A stretch of 45,682 nucleotides of DNA from Devosia sp. (GTDB lineage Bacteria; Pseudomonadota; Alphaproteobacteria; Rhizobiales; Devosiaceae). Location of the stretch: NCBI GenBank assembly GCA_028290665.1, contig JAQGJK010000014.1, forward strand, positions 1 to 45,682, in the 5' to 3' direction. The notes beneath the pieces were generated by a model that did no database searches, was not told the DNA's origin, and was given only the letters and a program-made list of their open reading frames with translations. The position numbers and the translations under genes were made by a program. Shown here in pieces: positions 16,740 through 26,073 of this stretch (position 1 is its first letter; the number at the start of each line of letters is the position of its first letter).

Positions 16740-19013
16740 TCAGGCGCTGAGGCGGGGCTGTATCTGCTGATAGTGGTCGACGTTGTCGCCACGAAACAGA
16801 GCTTCAAGCTTGAACTCGACGATGGCCGGCGAAAACAGGAAGCCCTGCAGCACGTCGCAGCCGAGCTTTTCGAGGACGCGGCGCTGGGATTCGAGTTCGA
16901 CGCCCTCCGCCGTAACCGAGATGCCCATGGCTTTCGCCAGCATCACCATGGCCTGGACGATGGCGTAGGAGACGGCGTCGTCGGGCAGTTGCTGGACGAA
17001 GGAGCGATCGACCTTGATGCGATCGACGGCGTAGCGCTTGAGGTAGTTCAGCGACGAATAGCCGGTGCCGAAATCATCGAGGGCAATGCGGATCCCAGCG
17101 GCACGGAAGGTGCGCAGGGTGTCCGAGATCTGGCTCTCGTCGTCGATCAGGATGTTCTCGGTAATTTCCAGTTCAAGGCAGGATGGCAGCATGCCGGTCT
17201 GCTTCAGGATATCGAACAGCAGCCGGCTGAACCCGGGATTGCGCAACTGGACCGGTGAAATGTTCACGGCAATGGTGCGATCGGGCCAGCGTGCGCCAAG
17301 CTCGCAGGCGCGGCGCAATACATACTCACCGAGATTTTCGATGAGCCCCGATGATTCGGCGACGGGGATGAACTTGGCGGGCGAGATGCTGCCGAATTTC
17401 GGGTGCTCCCAGCGCGCCAGGGCCTCGGCGCCGATGATGGATTTGCCGCACGCATTGTAGAGCGGCTGGAACTGTACGGTGATCTGGCCGGGGCGGCGGA
17501 GCGCTTCCCGAAGCTCCATCTCGATGGTCCGGCGAAGCTGCAGCACCTCGTTCATGCGCTCCTCGAACAGCACAGCGCGATTGCGGCCGGCGGATTTGGC
17601 CTCGTAGAGCGCGATGTCGGCATTGCGCGCGACGGTGCCGCGGGTCGAGGTGCTATCGAAAATCACCACGCCGATACTGCCGCCGATGTGGGTCTCGCTG
17701 ACCGAGATTTCGAATGGTCGGGCTAGGGCGGCGACCAGGCGACCGGCGAGCACCATAGCATCGCCCTCGGGACCGATCAGCGGGTGGATTACGCCAAATT
17801 CGTCGCCGCCGAGACGGGCAATGGTATCTTCCGGCGGCAGCAACTGGCGCAAACGCTCGGCCGCGGCCCTGATGAGTTCGTCGCCCGCGGCATGGCCGAG
17901 CGTGTCGTTGACCTGCTTGAACCGGTCGAGATCGAGCATCATCACGGCGGTCCGTTCGCCGGCGGTGCGCTCGGCGAGGACCTCGTCCAGGCGGTCTTCG
18001 AACAGCGTGCGGTTAGGAAGGCCGGTCAGTGAGTCGTGCGTCGCCTGATGTTGTGCGCGGCGATGGCCGGTTTCCAACGCCTGGGTCGACCGCCACAGCT
18101 GATCGAGCAGCAAAAATACCAGGACCCCGGCAACGAGGAAAGCGCCAGCGAGGACCGGCGCGGTCTGGCTCAGCATGCGGGCCCCCGGCCGATCCTGTCG
18201 CCATTCAAAGAAGGTAACGAAGCGACCGGATTTGGACAGTATCGGGTAGACTGCCTGCGCGCCGTCGGATGGTTGATTGGTTGAGAAGCCTGAGGCCTCG
18301 AAATGATAGGTGCGGGCGAGTTTTTGGGCAAAGGCCTGGTTGAGGAAGACGACGCTGATGTGGAGGAACTCGGTGCCTTGCACCTGAAAAATGTCCGATG
18401 AGTCGGAAATTATCGGCGCGATGCTGACAATAGCGGGGTGTCCGGAGACGGTGGTGACATCAACCGCGTGGGCAAGTTCGACGGCAGTACCGGCATTGTA
18501 ATTGTCGAGGAGACCCGCCGCGATCTTGCCGCGCAACTCCGCAATCAGTGGTTCGAAAGCTGCGGCATCCGCGGTGAACAGTTCCGTATCGGCCAGCTTG
18601 CCGCCGTCCATCGCATAGACCGGCGTGTTGGATGGATCGAGCACGAAAGTGCGGTCGTGACCGAAAAAATCATGCATCCAGAGTCCAAGATTGACGTGCA
18701 CCCAGTTCTGGTTGAAGCCGAACTTGGTCTGGATGATCGCATCGTCCCAGACGGTGACGCTTTCCTGTTCGCGCGGCACTCCAGCGAGGATTTCCCCGAT
18801 AGCGTATTCGACCGATTGAGTTTCGCGCTGTAGCGAGCGCTGGTCGATATTGGCGGTCGACCAGAGCACAAACGCGACCACGCCGATGGCAGTCGCCACC
18901 AGCGAGACAATGACCGGAGCGAAGATGCTCGTCGAAAAGCGCCAGGTTTTCGACGGCGGTCGGGGTTGCGCCATGCAAGTTCCGGTCGTCGGGAACGCAG
19001 ACTGTAAATCCAT
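16740..19013 (-). CDS. membrane GGDEF-EAL cyclic-di-GMP protein with CHASE4-like sensor
   Basis: A 757-residue signalling protein. Two membrane helices (about 28-51 and 284-304) flank a periplasmic domain of about 230 residues that resembles CHASE4 (ESVTVWDDAIIQTKFGFNQN). The GGDEF domain keeps GGDEF at 402-406 and GLPNRTLFEDRL before it. The EAL domain keeps the EAL motif at 530-532, ELEITENILIDD, DDFGTGYSSLNYLKRY and TAEGVELESQ, so phosphodiesterase residues are present; both activities are possible and the net direction cannot be read. The start could also be Met14 (MAQPRPPSK). The ligand of the sensor domain is unknown. Confidence 0.93.
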   Translation of the reverse strand: MDLQSAFPTTGTCMAQPRPPSKTWRFSTSIFAPVIVSLVATAIGVVAFVLWSTANIDQRSLQRETQSVEYAIGEILAGVPREQESVTVWDDAIIQTKFGFNQNWVHVNLGLWMHDFFGHDRTFVLDPSNTPVYAMDGGKLADTELFTADAAAFEPLIAELRGKIAAGLLDNYNAGTAVELAHAVDVTTVSGHPAIVSIAPIISDSSDIFQVQGTEFLHISVVFLNQAFAQKLARTYHFEASGFSTNQPSDGAQAVYPILSKSGRFVTFFEWRQDRPGARMLSQTAPVLAGAFLVAGVLVFLLLDQLWRSTQALETGHRRAQHQATHDSLTGLPNRTLFEDRLDEVLAERTAGERTAVMMLDLDRFKQVNDTLGHAAGDELIRAAAERLRQLLPPEDTIARLGGDEFGVIHPLIGPEGDAMVLAGRLVAALARPFEISVSETHIGGSIGVVIFDSTSTRGTVARNADIALYEAKSAGRNRAVLFEERMNEVLQLRRTIEMELREALRRPGQITVQFQPLYNACGKSIIGAEALARWEHPKFGSISPAKFIPVAESSGLIENLGEYVLRRACELGARWPDRTIAVNISPVQLRNPGFSRLLFDILKQTGMLPSCLELEITENILIDDESQISDTLRTFRAAGIRIALDDFGTGYSSLNYLKRYAVDRIKVDRSFVQQLPDDAVSYAIVQAMVMLAKAMGISVTAEGVELESQRRVLEKLGCDVLQGFLFSPAIVEFKLEALFRGDNVDHYQQIQPRLSA

Positions 19014-19081
19014 GGGCTTATGAAGTGGTTACCGCGGACCTGCCGAGCGGGCAGCGGGCGAAGATTATTGGCCCTTGCAGT

Positions 19082-20311
19082 TCAGTCCTTGAACAGGACT
19101 TCGCGATCCTGGGTGAAGTTGGCGAGGAGGGGAATGGCGGCGCCGCCCATGGCTCGGGCAGCATTGCCGAGCGTGCCTTCGATGAGACGGAAGGGCGACA
19201 GGCCCTGAACGTTGACAAGGCCAATGGCCTCGCGCGTCCGATCGACGATGCGGCTGCGAACCGTGGTCGGGACGGCGCCGTCGATGATGACGATCTCGAC
19301 GTCGATGACGGCGATGGCCGCGACAATCGCGTGGGCGAGGCTCTCGGCGACCTCGTCGATCCATTCGCCGAGTGCCGGCTCGAAATCGTCACCCCAGTCG
19401 TCGGGCGATTGCCACAGAAAATCGGCGTTGCGGCCTTCGGCGATGAGCTTCCGTTCGAGCACGTAGATCGAGGCGATGTTCATCAACTGGGGAGTGCGAG
19501 CGCGCCCGGTGCGGCGGTCGCCAGCGGGCATCGAACCGAGAGCTCCGGCATTGCGGGTGCGGCCGGGAAACAAATGGCTGTCGAGCACCAGCCCACCGCC
19601 GATGAAGGAGCCGATGAATACATAGAGGTAGTCGGGGTGCTCGGCGCCGCGACCGAACATCAGTTCCGCGGCGCAGGCGGCGGTGATGTCGTTGGAAAAG
19701 TACACCGGCCAGGGAAACAGCTGGGCAAGGTCGGCGCGGATATCGACGGTGCGCCAGGCATCGATATCGGCCTGCGGGGCGCCGATTTCCTCGGGCCAGG
19801 CCCACATCTCGTAGGGCGCGCCGATGCCAAGCCCGGCGATACGGAGTCGGGTGGCTTCGGGGAGTTCGGCGAGCAGCTCAACGATAGCCTCGTGGGCGAA
19901 GCTGCGGATGCCCTCGGGCGTCGGGTAGCGGTAGATCTTGTGAACGGAGTGAAGCACGGTGCCGACGAAATCGATGAGGTAAAGATCGACGCTGCGGCGG
20001 CCGATCTTCAGACCAAAGGCATAGGCGCCCGAGGGATTGAGCGAATGTGGCACCGAGGGTTGGCCGACGCGGCCGCGGCTGGGACTGCCGCGGAGCAACA
20101 GGCCATCGGCGGCCAACTGATTGGTGATGATCGAGATGGTCTGCGGCGTGAGTCCGGTCAAGCGGGCAATGTCGGCTTTGGGCAGGTGGCCGTGGCGGCG
20201 AATCAGCGAGAGGACCAGCCGCTCGTTATAAAGTCGCACGCCAGTCTGGTTGGTGCCGCGGCTGAGGGCGCCGGGGCGACCGGGCGGCTCGGCTTCGGAC
20301 GCCAACGGCAT
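19082..20311 (-). CDS. ROK-family transcriptional repressor, FrcR-like
   Basis: Sugar-responsive DNA-binding regulator, 409 residues. It has an N-terminal winged helix (SLIRRHGHLPKADIARLTGL followed by TPQTISIITNQLAADGLLLR, about 36-75) and a C-terminal ROK domain with FIGSFIGGGLVLDSHLFPG. The kinase-type metal site with clustered cysteines is absent, so it is probably a pure regulator and not a sugar kinase. It is divergent from an frcBCA-like importer, separated by 276 bases that contain a 33-bp palindrome, the obvious operator candidate. S. meliloti has a ROK regulator (frcR) in the same place relative to frcBCA. The inducer is not known. Confidence 0.9.
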   Translation of the reverse strand: MPLASEAEPPGRPGALSRGTNQTGVRLYNERLVLSLIRRHGHLPKADIARLTGLTPQTISIITNQLAADGLLLRGSPSRGRVGQPSVPHSLNPSGAYAFGLKIGRRSVDLYLIDFVGTVLHSVHKIYRYPTPEGIRSFAHEAIVELLAELPEATRLRIAGLGIGAPYEMWAWPEEIGAPQADIDAWRTVDIRADLAQLFPWPVYFSNDITAACAAELMFGRGAEHPDYLYVFIGSFIGGGLVLDSHLFPGRTRNAGALGSMPAGDRRTGRARTPQLMNIASIYVLERKLIAEGRNADFLWQSPDDWGDDFEPALGEWIDEVAESLAHAIVAAIAVIDVEIVIIDGAVPTTVRSRIVDRTREAIGLVNVQGLSPFRLIEGTLGNAARAMGGAAIPLLANFTQDREVLFKD

Positions 20312-20427
20312 TCTCCACAGGCAGACGCCAGCTCATGCTCTCAAGCAAAGAGCCAGTGCAGGCTGAGGTAATATCTGGGGACTTTGCCCCTCCCGACACG
20401 ATTGCTGCGCCCCACTGCAGCGGTGTG

Positions 20428-20485
20428 TCAATTAATAAATCAACTGGATTAACTTATTGACAGAGCCCGGGGCGCCGGACTTAGA
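20428..20485 (+). promoter_or_regulatory. 33-bp palindrome overlapping a promoter upstream of frcB
   Basis: Positions 20428-20460 form an imperfect palindrome with outer arms TCAAT and ATTGA and inner arms AATC and GATT; by hand comparison 28 of 33 positions agree with its reverse complement. It is AT-rich in a GC-rich neighbourhood. Its right edge overlaps a perfect -35 box TTGACA (20457-20462), with a weak -10 (CTTAGA or TTAGAT) 17-18 bases on. A regulator bound here would block the -35 region. The ROK protein alongside is the likely ligand; that is inference. Confidence 0.65.
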
Positions 20486-20587
20486 TGTGCCATGGTGCCG
20501 GACGTCTCCCAAGGACGGTCGGACCGGGTCGGTGTGACATGGCAAAGCCAGCACGCCGGCTCAAGAGGAACCTTTGGGAGGACACAC

Positions 20588-21613
20588 ATGGGTAAGTTTA
20601 CCAGGATCATGGCCGCTGGGGCCGTGCTCGCCGGCCTGATGGCCGCCACCCCGACCTACGCACAGCAGATCGTCGGGCTGATCACGAAGACCGAGGGCAA
20701 CCCGTTCTTCGTCAAGATGCGCGAAGGCGCACAGGCGAAAGCGGTTGAACTCGGCCTTGAACTCCGGACGTTCGCCGGCGATTTCGATGGCGACAATGAA
20801 GGCCAGATCGCCGCGATCGAGAGCCTGATCGCCGCCGGTGCCATCGGCTTCGCCATCGTCCCCTCGGATTCAAGCGCCATCGTGCCGACGATACAGCAGG
20901 CGCGCGATGCCGGGTTGCTGGTCATCGTGCTCGATACGCCGCTCGACCCGATCGACGCAGCGGACGCGACGTTCGCTACCGACAATCGTGAAGCCGGCCG
21001 CCTCATCGGCGCCTGGGCCAAGGGCACGCTCGGTGACAAGGCCGCGGACGCCAAGATCGCGTTCCTCGACCTGGCCGTCAATCAGCCGACCGTCGACTAT
21101 CTCCGCGACCAGGGCTTCATGGAAGGCTTCGGTATCGAAGTCGGCGACCCGAACAAGTACGGCGACGAAACCGATCCGCGCATCTGTGGCCACGAAATGA
21201 CCGCAGGTTCGGAAGAGGGCGGCGTCACCGCGATGGAAACGCTGCTGCAGCGCTGCCCCGACATCAATGTCGTCTATGCGATCAACGAACCCGCCGCTGC
21301 CGGTGGGTACCAGGCACTGCAATCGGCCGGCAAGGCTGACGGCACGGTGCTGTTCGTCGCCGTCGACGGTGGTTGCCCGGGCGTCAAGAACGTCAAGGAC
21401 GGCATCATCGGCGCCACCAGCCAGCAATATCCGCTGAAGATGGCGGCGATGGCGCTCGAAGCGATCAAGAAGTTCGCCGATACCGGCGAGAAGCCGGCGG
21501 TGACCGAAGGCCTCGACTTCTACGACACCGGCGCAACGCTGATCACCGACAAGCCGGTCGAGGGTGTTGCCTCGATCGATACCACCAAGGGCGCCGAGCT
21601 CTGCTGGGGCTGA
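20588..21613 (+). CDS. frcB: sugar ABC transporter periplasmic binding protein (FrcB-like)
   Basis: Periplasmic sugar-binding protein, 341 residues, of the ribose/fructose binding family (peripla_BP_4). The signal peptide is [20 protein letters not shown] with cleavage near YAQQ. Mature sequence begins [20 protein letters not shown], with [15 protein letters not shown] and later [16 protein letters not shown] typical of the family. Start ATG 20588 has a strong ggaggacaca ribosome site; an upstream in-frame ATG at 20492 would spoil the signal peptide. First gene of the unit that continues with a permease and a single-domain ATPase, as in the fructose importer frcBCA. Fructose, another hexose or a polyol could be the substrate. 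Confidence 0.88.
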   Translation: MGKFTRIMAAGAVLAGLMAATPTYAQQIVGLITKTEGNPFFVKMREGAQAKAVELGLELRTFAGDFDGDNEGQIAAIESLIAAGAIGFAIVPSDSSAIVPTIQQARDAGLLVIVLDTPLDPIDAADATFATDNREAGRLIGAWAKGTLGDKAADAKIAFLDLAVNQPTVDYLRDQGFMEGFGIEVGDPNKYGDETDPRICGHEMTAGSEEGGVTAMETLLQRCPDINVVYAINEPAAAGGYQALQSAGKADGTVLFVAVDGGCPGVKNVKDGIIGATSQQYPLKMAAMALEAIKKFADTGEKPAVTEGLDFYDTGATLITDKPVEGVASIDTTKGAELCWG

Positions 21614-21621
21614 AGATTTCG

Positions 21622-21639
21622 GCGCCGCCCAGGCGGCGC
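21622..21639 (+). promoter_or_regulatory. strong RNA hairpin between binding protein and permease genes
   Basis: GCGCCGCC paired with GGCGGCGC, nine bases after the frcB stop and with no T run behind it. Hairpins here in binding-protein operons usually protect the upstream message and raise the ratio of binding protein to permease. A second, longer imperfect stem (ACGGGC with GCCCGT) lies further on, at about 21655-21700. Confidence 0.5.
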
Positions 21640-21723
21640 TGATCGATAACTGCGGACGGGCTGCGGCACGGCACCTGAAGATGCCGGCTGGCCCGTTCGA
21701 CTATCAGTGGCGGGGAGGACAGC

Positions 21724-22869
21724 ATGAGCGATGACGCCGCAGGTTCGGTGACAGCGGAACGTGGGCTCGCGGGCCAGGCTCCCGGAGTTGCAAGTTTCGA
21801 CGATACCGCACGCAGCCCCGTCGAGCGGCTGCAGCATTTTTTCCACGCTTTCCCGACGACCATCCCGGCGATCATCCTGATCGTCTCGGTGCTGGTGTTT
21901 ATCGCGGTAACCAAGGGCAAGTTCCTCGGGCCGCTCAACCTGTCGCTGATCCTCGCGCAGGTGACGATCATCGGCGTGCTGGCGACGGCGCAGACACTGG
22001 TGATCATCACCGCGGGCATCGACCTGTCGGTCGGGGCGATCATGGTGCTGAGTTCCATCGTGATGGGCAAGCTGGCCGTCAGCTCCGGCATGGTAGTCGC
22101 GATCGCCGCCTCGCCGGTATTCATGGTGTTTCCCGATCCGGTGCTGGCCGCGGGAATTTTCGCCGCGGTGCTGGGGCTGGTCGCGGGCATCACTACCGGG
22201 CTGCTGTGCGGGCTGGCCAACGGCTTGCTGGTGACGGCATTGCGATTGCCGCCGTTCATCGTGACGCTCGGAACCTGGAGCATCATCGGGGCACTGGTGA
22301 CGCTGGTTTCGGGCTCGGCGACAATCCGGGCACCCGATATCGCCGCGAGCGCCCCGCTGCTGCAACTGCTCGGGACGCGCATTCAACTCGGCGGCGGGTT
22401 CTTCCTGATGTCGGGCTCTATCGTCATGCTGCTGGTCGCCGCGGTAGTCTGGTACATGCTGAGCCGCACGGCGTTCGGGCGGCACGTCTATGCCATCGGC
22501 GACGATCCGGATGCGGCGCGGCTCGCGGGTATCCAGGTCAACCGGACGTTGACCGGCGTCTATGTGCTGGCGGGCGTCATTTGCGGCATCGCGGGGTGGG
22601 TGGTGATCGGGCGCGTCGGGGCGATTTCGCCACTCGGTAATCAGACTGCCAATCTCGATGCGATCACTGCCGTGGTGATCGGCGGCACCTCGCTGTTCGG
22701 CGGGCGCGGCTCGATCGTCGGGACGCTGTTTGGAGCGCTGATCGTCGGGGTGTTCGACAGTGGGCTGTCGCTGACCGGCGTCGATCCGCTATGGCGGCAA
22801 TTGACCGTCGGAGCGCTGATCATTCTCGCCGTCGCCATCGACCAGTGGATCCGGCGGGTGACGTCGTGA
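21724..22869 (+). CDS. frcC: sugar ABC transporter permease (FrcC-like)
   Basis: Membrane permease, 381 residues, about ten hydrophobic segments, of the ribose/fructose type. Recognisable stretches are TLVIITAGIDLSVGAIMVLS, GLANGLLVTALRLPPFIVTL, YAIGDDPDAARLAGIQVNR and SLFGGRGSIVGTLFGALIVG, which closely follow what I remember of rhizobial FrcC. A hydrophilic N-terminal stretch of about 40 residues precedes the first helix. A clear ggggagg ribosome site precedes the ATG and the stop overlaps the ATPase start (GTGA). Confidence 0.88.
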   Translation: MSDDAAGSVTAERGLAGQAPGVASFDDTARSPVERLQHFFHAFPTTIPAIILIVSVLVFIAVTKGKFLGPLNLSLILAQVTIIGVLATAQTLVIITAGIDLSVGAIMVLSSIVMGKLAVSSGMVVAIAASPVFMVFPDPVLAAGIFAAVLGLVAGITTGLLCGLANGLLVTALRLPPFIVTLGTWSIIGALVTLVSGSATIRAPDIAASAPLLQLLGTRIQLGGGFFLMSGSIVMLLVAAVVWYMLSRTAFGRHVYAIGDDPDAARLAGIQVNRTLTGVYVLAGVICGIAGWVVIGRVGAISPLGNQTANLDAITAVVIGGTSLFGGRGSIVGTLFGALIVGVFDSGLSLTGVDPLWRQLTVGALIILAVAIDQWIRRVTS

Positions 22870-23684
22870 GCAAGTCAATGGAAACTGCGGAGTCGCTGGC
22901 CGCCAAATCCGGCATACCGGTGCTCGAAGCCAAGGGGCTGATGAAGCGCTATGGCCGGGTGGTGGCGCTCGACAACGCGGATTTCGAGCTCAGGAGCAAC
23001 GAAATCCTCGCGGTGATTGGGGACAATGGCGCCGGCAAATCAACGCTGATCAAGGCGCTGTGCGGGGCGGTGGCGCCGGACCAGGGCGAAATCCGGCTAT
23101 TCGGCAAGCCGGTGAGCTTCAAATCCCCGCTCGCCGCCCGCGAGGCAGGGATCGAGACGGTGTATCAGAACCTGGCGCTGTCGCCGGCGCTGTCGATCGC
23201 CGACAACATGTTCCTCGGCCGGGAAATCCGGAAGCCGGGGTTCATGGGCCGGGTGCTGCGGCGGCTCGACCGCTCGGCGATGCAGAAAATCGCGCGCGAT
23301 AAGCTCAGCGAACTGGGGCTGATGACCATCCAGAACATCAATCAGGCGGTGGAAACGCTGTCGGGCGGGCAACGGCAGGGCGTGGCGGTGGCACGCGCCG
23401 CGGCGTTCGGATCGCGGGTGGTGATCATGGACGAGCCGACGGCGGCGCTCGGGGTCAAGGAGAGCCGGCGGGTGCTCGAACTGATGCTCGACGTGCGCCG
23501 CCGCGGGCTGCCGATCGTGCTGATTTCGCATAACATGCCGCATGTGTTCGAAGTCGCCGACCGCATCCATATCCACCGGTTGGGGCGGCGGATTGCCGTG
23601 GTTGATCCCAAGGCGATCTCGATGTCTGATGCCGTCGCCATCATGACGGGGGCAATGAAGCCACCTGCAGAATTTGCGACTTGA
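22866..23684 (+). CDS. frcA: sugar ABC transporter ATP-binding protein (FrcA-like)
   Basis: Single-domain ATPase, 272 residues if the GTG at 22866 is used (overlapping the permease stop); ATG at 22878 is an alternative four codons on. Walker A GDNGAGKST lies near 52-60, signature LSGGQRQG near 164-171, Walker B VVIMDEPTAALG near 185-196, and the switch histidine is in LISHNMPH. One ATPase domain instead of the tandem domain seen in most sugar importers of this class is a feature shared with FrcA. No kinase gene follows, unlike frcBCAK of S. meliloti. Confidence 0.88.
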   Translation: MSKSMETAESLAAKSGIPVLEAKGLMKRYGRVVALDNADFELRSNEILAVIGDNGAGKSTLIKALCGAVAPDQGEIRLFGKPVSFKSPLAAREAGIETVYQNLALSPALSIADNMFLGREIRKPGFMGRVLRRLDRSAMQKIARDKLSELGLMTIQNINQAVETLSGGQRQGVAVARAAAFGSRVVIMDEPTAALGVKESRRVLELMLDVRRRGLPIVLISHNMPHVFEVADRIHIHRLGRRIAVVDPKAISMSDAVAIMTGAMKPPAEFAT

Positions 23685-23691
23685 GGGGCGG

Positions 23692-23742
23692 GGTGTGGGC
23701 CCTCACCCAGCCTTCGGCCACCCTCTAGGGGAAGTTGGGGTG
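23692..23742. repeat. short intergenic repeat of the GC-hairpin type
   Basis: GGCCCTCACCCAGCCTTCGG followed by CCACCCTCTAGGGGAAG and GGGGTG: a small hairpin with TTCG loop and a second palindrome CCCTCTAGGGG. Similar in style to families A and B but a different sequence. No T run, so not called a terminator for frcA. Confidence 0.45.
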
Positions 23743-23804
23743 TGAACTGCCTCGTTTCCCGTTGAATGATTGATTCCGATAAACCTGCCAGCAGGATGGA
23801 AAAT

Positions 23805-24851
23805 ATGAGCAAAGTCCGGGCTCTGGTGCTCGAACGCCAGCACGAACTGGCGCTGCGCGAGATCGAATTGCCGATGGAGGTGGGGCCGGGGATGGTCAAG
23901 ATCGCCGTCCACACGGTCGGGGTGTGCGGGTCGGACGTGCACTACTATACGCATGGCAAGATCGGGCCGTTCGTCGTCAATGCGCCGATGGTGCTGGGGC
24001 ATGAGGCGGCGGGGACGATTACCGAACTGGGTGCTGGGGTCACGCATCTCGCGGTCGGCGATCGGGTGTGCATGGAGCCGGGAATTCCGGACCCGAATTC
24101 GCGGGCGAGCCGGCTCGGCATGTATAATGTCGATCCAGCGGTGACGTTCTGGGCGACGCCGCCGATCCATGGAGTGCTGACGCCGGTGGTCGTGCATCCG
24201 GCTAACTACACATTCAAGCTGCCGGATAATGTCAGCTTCGCCGAAGGGGCGATGGTCGAGCCGTTTGCGGTGGGCATGCAGGCGGCGACGAAGGCGCGGA
24301 TCGTGCCGGGCGATACGGCGGTGGTGCTCGGCGCCGGGCCGATCGGGACTATGGTGGCGATCGCCGCGCTGGCCGGCGGCTGCGCGCGGGCGATCGTTGC
24401 CGACCTGGCACAACCCAAGCTCGACATCGCCGCACGGTATCAGGGGGTGATCCCGGTCAACATCCGGGAAACCAACCTCGTCGACGAGGTGAAGCGATTG
24501 ACTGATGGCTGGGGCGCCGATGTGGTGTTCGAGTGCTCGGGGTCGCCCAAGGCGTGGGAAACCATAATGAACCTGCCACGGCCGGGCGGGACCATCGTCG
24601 TCGTCGGCCTGCCGGTCGACCCGGCGCCGTTCGATGTCGCCACGGCCTCGTCGCGGGAACTGCGGATCGAGACGGTGTTTCGCTATGCGCACCAGTACGA
24701 ACGGGCCATCGCACTGTTCGCCTCGGGGAGAGTGGATCTGAAGCCGCTGATCTCGGAGACGTTCGCTTTCGAGGACTCGGTCAAGGCGTTTGACCGTGCG
24801 GTGGAAGCACGGCCGAGCGATGTGAAGCTGCAGATCCGGGTGGCGGGGTAG
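23805..24851 (+). CDS. zinc-dependent polyol/alcohol dehydrogenase (xylitol/sorbitol dehydrogenase-like)
   Basis: Medium-chain dehydrogenase, 348 residues, oxidising a polyol to a ketose with NAD(P). Zinc ligands are visible in [13 protein letters not shown] (Cys), GHEAAG (His, Glu) and the EPG of [11 protein letters not shown]; the four-cysteine structural zinc lobe is missing, as in several sorbitol/xylitol dehydrogenases. The nucleotide-binding motif is [13 protein letters not shown] chose ATG 23805 ([12 protein letters not shown]) with aggat in front, not the upstream ATGs at 23766 and 23796. It follows the FrcA-like gene after 120 bases containing a repeat, so it may have its own promoter. 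It suggests that the neighbouring importer carries a polyol or the corresponding ketose. Confidence 0.85.
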   Translation: MSKVRALVLERQHELALREIELPMEVGPGMVKIAVHTVGVCGSDVHYYTHGKIGPFVVNAPMVLGHEAAGTITELGAGVTHLAVGDRVCMEPGIPDPNSRASRLGMYNVDPAVTFWATPPIHGVLTPVVVHPANYTFKLPDNVSFAEGAMVEPFAVGMQAATKARIVPGDTAVVLGAGPIGTMVAIAALAGGCARAIVADLAQPKLDIAARYQGVIPVNIRETNLVDEVKRLTDGWGADVVFECSGSPKAWETIMNLPRPGGTIVVVGLPVDPAPFDVATASSRELRIETVFRYAHQYERAIALFASGRVDLKPLISETFAFEDSVKAFDRAVEARPSDVKLQIRVAG

Positions 24852-24854
24852 GGC

Positions 24855-24995
24855 GACTATCCTCTCCTGTGCGGAGCACGGGGGAGGGGACTGTCGTAAG
24901 GCGACGGGGGGGCAAAAGGGATAGGACGGCGTGTGTGGCCGCCCCCTCCACCAGCTTCGCTGGTCCCCCTCCCCCGCTTTCGCGGGAGAGGATGA
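24855..24995. repeat. paired inverted copies of double-hairpin repeat family A
   Basis: The right part (24941-24991) has hairpin ACCAGC-ttc-GCTGGT, linker CCCCCTCC, hairpin CCCGC-tttc-GCGGG and end AGAGGA, matching the layout at 7876. The left part (24861-24890, CCTCTCCTGTGCGGAGCACG then GGGGAGGGGA) looks like the second hairpin of the same element in the opposite direction. The pair sits between convergent genes and could also help transcription stop. Confidence 0.65.
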
Positions 24996-25030
24996 AGAGG
25001 GCGATCGGAGACTTCAGGAGTTAGGGCGAG

Positions 25031-25966
25031 TTATTCGAAGTTCACATCTGGCCCGACCGGGATGATCCGGTGGGGGTTGATGGTGGTGTGGCTCCAGTAA
25101 TAGTGGGTCTTGATAGCGTCGAGGTCGACGGTGTCCTTGATGCCGGGAGCGGCGTAAAGGCCCTTCAGGTAATGCGTGATGTTAGGGTAATCGGCGATCG
25201 CCCGGATGTTGCACTTGAAGTGGCCGAAATAGACGAGGTCGAAACGGAGCAGGGTAGTGAACAGCCGCCAGTCGGCTTCGGTGACCTGATCGCCGGCGAG
25301 GTAAGCGGTCTCTGCGAGCAGGCCCTCGACCCAGTCGAGCGCGGCGAACAGGTCGCGGACGGCAGTCTCGTAGGCTGACTGGGTGGTGGCGAAGCCGGCC
25401 TTGTAGACGCCGTTGTTGATGTCGTCATAGACCCGGGCGTTGATTGCGTCGATCTTGTCGCGCAACGGTGCCGGGTAGAAATCGGTGGTGTTGCCGGTGA
25501 GGTCGTCGAATGCCGAGTTGAGCATGCGGATGATTTCGCTGCTCTCATTGTTGACGATGGCGTTGGTTTGCTTATCCCACAGGATGGGGACGGTGACGCG
25601 GCCGGAGAACTGCGGATCGGCCTTCACGTAGACCTGCCACAGGTGATCGCTGTTGAACAGCGCGTCGCCGGTCGAGCCTTCGTCCTTGAAGGTCCAGCCG
25701 GTGTCCTCGGGCATTTTGGACGAAACCGCCGAGACCGAGATCAGGTCGGTAAGGTCCTTCAGCGCGCGGAAAATCAGCGTGCGATGGGCCCACGGGCAGG
25801 CCTTTGCCACGTAGAGATGATAGCGCCCGGGCTCGGCCTTGAAACCGGAACTGCCGTCGGCAGTTATGGCATCGCGAAACTTCGTGACAGTGCGAACGAA
25901 TTTGCCGCCCGAAGCTTTGGTATCGTACCACCCGGGAGTCCAGGTTCCGTCAATCAACTGGCCCAA
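25031..25966 (-). CDS. yqjG: glutathionyl-hydroquinone reductase (Xi-class glutathione transferase)
   Basis: Removes glutathione from glutathionyl-(hydro)quinones; cytoplasmic, 311 residues, usual length for the family. The catalytic cysteine Cys57 sits in the diagnostic KACPWAHRTLIFRALK motif. The thioredoxin-like N-terminal domain is followed by an all-helical C-terminal domain (about 165-300) containing GDQVTEADWRLFTTLLRFD and DIKTHYYWSHTTINPHRI-like family residues, here AIKTHYYWSHTTINPHRIIP. The start codon is TTG at 25964-25966 (reading GQLIDGTW after it), with aaaggg upstream; no in-frame ATG fits. Gene symbol by analogy with E. coli. Confidence 0.9.
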   Translation of the reverse strand: MGQLIDGTWTPGWYDTKASGGKFVRTVTKFRDAITADGSSGFKAEPGRYHLYVAKACPWAHRTLIFRALKDLTDLISVSAVSSKMPEDTGWTFKDEGSTGDALFNSDHLWQVYVKADPQFSGRVTVPILWDKQTNAIVNNESSEIIRMLNSAFDDLTGNTTDFYPAPLRDKIDAINARVYDDINNGVYKAGFATTQSAYETAVRDLFAALDWVEGLLAETAYLAGDQVTEADWRLFTTLLRFDLVYFGHFKCNIRAIADYPNITHYLKGLYAAPGIKDTVDLDAIKTHYYWSHTTINPHRIIPVGPDVNFE

Positions 25967-26073
25967 GATGGTGCCCTTTCCGCTGCAATGCGCTCACGCT
26001 GGCGCCCCAATGCGACGCTTGAGTGTCCTAGCAAATTTACGAGGCGTGCGAATTGAATTGGAAGGCCGGTAAA

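Noticed and set aside
19025-20371. Plus-strand open frame (448 codons) opposite the ROK regulator
   Set aside because: Antisense shadow of a complete ROK gene; composition is low complexity and no ribosome site is present.
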